A stretch of DNA of 5,525 nt from Lentisphaeria bacterium (GTDB taxonomy: Bacteria > Verrucomicrobiota > Lentisphaeria > Victivallales > UBA1829), in NCBI GenBank assembly GCA_017623265.1, contig JAGAPM010000144.1:1-5525 (forward strand), written 5' to 3'. How positions within the stretch are numbered: position 1 is the stretch's first letter; every line of letters starts with the position of its first letter. The position numbers were made by a program, and so were the translations under genes. Positions 4,518 to 5,525 of the stretch are shown here, piece by piece. The notes under the pieces are model-generated. The model was not told where the DNA came from and did not search any database. It was given only the letters and a program-made list of their open reading frames with translations.

Positions 4518-5525
4518 TCAGCGTCTCCTGCCGCCGGTTCTGCGTCCGCTGCCGTGGTGATGGGGCGGTGCAGAAGGAAGATCCTTCTTTTCGCTGCGGA
4601 CTTTTTCCGGCAGGACCACCATGGATTCCTCCGGCAATTCGGTATGGATCGTTTCTTTGGTATACTGTTCCAAATCCGGCAGAACGTATGCACCGTACTC
4701 ACAGACGAAACTGATACTGACGCCTTTTGCGCCTGCTCTGCCGGTTCTGCCGATCCGGTGGACATAATCATCCGGCTGTTCGGGAAGATCGTAATTGACC
4801 ACATGAGTGACGCCGTCCACATGGATCCCGCGGGCGGCGACATCCGTTGCGACCAGCACTTTCACATCACCGGAACGGAATTTTTCCAGGATTTTGAGGC
4901 GTTTTTCCTGTGCCACATCTCCGGAGAGGAGTTCGGCATCCACGCCGTAAGAATAAAGTTTCTGGACGAGCGTGCGGTTGTGATCTTTCCGGTTGCCAAA
5001 AACCAGCATGCGCCGGGGATTTTCCTGTTTGATCACAGAAAGAAGCATTGCCAGTTTTTGATCGCTGGTAACCGCATAAAAACGCTGTTCGATCAACTCG
5101 GTCACCATGTGTTCCGGCTCGGATTCCACACTGACGGGGTTCACCAACCAGCTGTCCACCAGACGCAGCACAGAAGGTTCCAGAGTCGCACTGAAAAGCA
5201 TGGTCTGGCGTTTTCCGGCAGGGGGGAGCTGGGAAACGATCCGTCGGACATCCGGGATAAAGCCCATATCCAGCATGCGGTCTGCTTCATCGATCACCAG
5301 GATCTCGGTGCGGGAAAGGTCCAAATCACCGCTGCGGGAATAGTCAATGATTCTGCCGGGCGTTCCGGCAAGGATATCCACCTGATCCTGCAACAGGTCC
5401 TCACGCTGCCCTTTGTGGTCCATACCACCGAAGATGACCATATTGTTGAGGCGTGTGTACTTGCCGAGATTTTCGGCATCTTTCTGGATCTGGATTGCCA
5501 ACTCCCGTGTGGGAGCCAGCACCAG
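4518..5525 (-). CDS. rhlB: DEAD-box ATP-dependent RNA helicase, RhlB-like, 5' end missing
   Basis: About 335 C-terminal residues are visible; the N-terminus with the Q motif and Walker A motif lies beyond the right edge. DEAD-box helicases use ATP to unwind short RNA duplexes; RhlB serves mRNA decay with RNase E in E. coli. Visible in order are motif Ia APTRELA (residues 4-10 of the fragment), GG and TPGR (55-58), motif II DEAD (79-82), motif III SAT (112-114), motif V ATDVAARG (226-233) and motif VI HRIGRTGRAG (256-265). GDVAQEKRLKIL followed by ISFVCEYGAYVLPDLEQY closely parallels the same regions of E. coli RhlB, which favours RhlB over RhlE, DeaD or DbpA. The protein ends in a short His/Gly/Arg-rich basic tail (HHHGSGRRTGGRRR), probably RNA-binding. 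Two genes follow with 2- and 1-nt gaps, so this is the upstream part of a coupled operon whose promoter is outside the window. Confidence 0.93.
   Translation of the reverse strand: MVLAPTRELAIQIQKDAENLGKYTRLNNMVIFGGMDHKGQREDLLQDQVDILAGTPGRIIDYSRSGDLDLSRTEILVIDEADRMLDMGFIPDVRRIVSQLPPAGKRQTMLFSATLEPSVLRLVDSWLVNPVSVESEPEHMVTELIEQRFYAVTSDQKLAMLLSVIKQENPRRMLVFGNRKDHNRTLVQKLYSYGVDAELLSGDVAQEKRLKILEKFRSGDVKVLVATDVAARGIHVDGVTHVVNYDLPEQPDDYVHRIGRTGRAGAKGVSISFVCEYGAYVLPDLEQYTKETIHTELPEESMVVLPEKVRSEKKDLPSAPPHHHGSGRRTGGRRR

Noticed and set aside
3808..4560. Plus-strand open frame of 250 codons
   Set aside because: It lies antisense to the membrane protein and methyltransferase genes, whose own frames show clear membrane segments and SpoU motifs; its translation is low in recognisable features and it has no ribosome binding site worth noting.

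Overview
This 5.5 kb stretch looks like ordinary chromosomal DNA of a Gram-negative-type bacterium of intermediate GC content. It carries the head of a division and cell-wall (dcw) cluster, a ribosomal protein operon (L13-S9), and an RNA-metabolism operon (RhlB-like DEAD-box helicase, SpoU-type methyltransferase, membrane protein). There is no sign of phage, insertion sequences, CRISPR or tRNA/rRNA genes. The lineage cannot be fixed from the sequence. The RhlB-like helicase, a secreted protein with a cleavable signal peptide and the reduced dcw order would fit a didermal group such as the PVC superphylum (Lentisphaerae-like), but that is only a low-confidence guess.

Left block, minus strand (1-1255): mraZ, then a small single-pass membrane protein in the ftsL position, then the N-terminus of a class B penicillin-binding protein (ftsI position) that runs off the left edge. 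The genes are tightly packed (14- and 10-nt gaps). The 16S rRNA methyltransferase gene rsmH (mraW), which usually lies between mraZ and ftsL, is absent here. Upstream of mraZ lies a striking array of six TGG boxes at an exact 10-bp period. It overlaps the predicted promoter and reaches the start codon, and is read as an extended MraZ autoregulatory operator.

Centre, plus strand: a divergently transcribed gene (1446-2048) encodes a secreted protein of about 200 residues and unknown function. It has its own promoter, a strong ribosome binding site and a rho-independent terminator. Next comes the rplM-rpsI operon (2293-3116) behind an A/T-rich promoter and a roughly 120-nt leader that opens with a perfect 8-bp inverted repeat. 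A long GCAA-loop terminator ends this operon.

Right block, minus strand (3264-5525): the 3' part of an rhlB-like helicase gene, a short SpoU/TrmH-family RNA 2'-O-methyltransferase and a seven-helix membrane protein of unknown function. They are separated by only 2 and 1 nt, so they are almost certainly one translationally coupled operon, convergent with rplM-rpsI. Nothing here amounts to a clearly new system. The most interesting items are the six-box MraZ operator, the missing rsmH, the dyad at the start of the rplM leader and the unassigned membrane protein coupled to RNA-processing genes.
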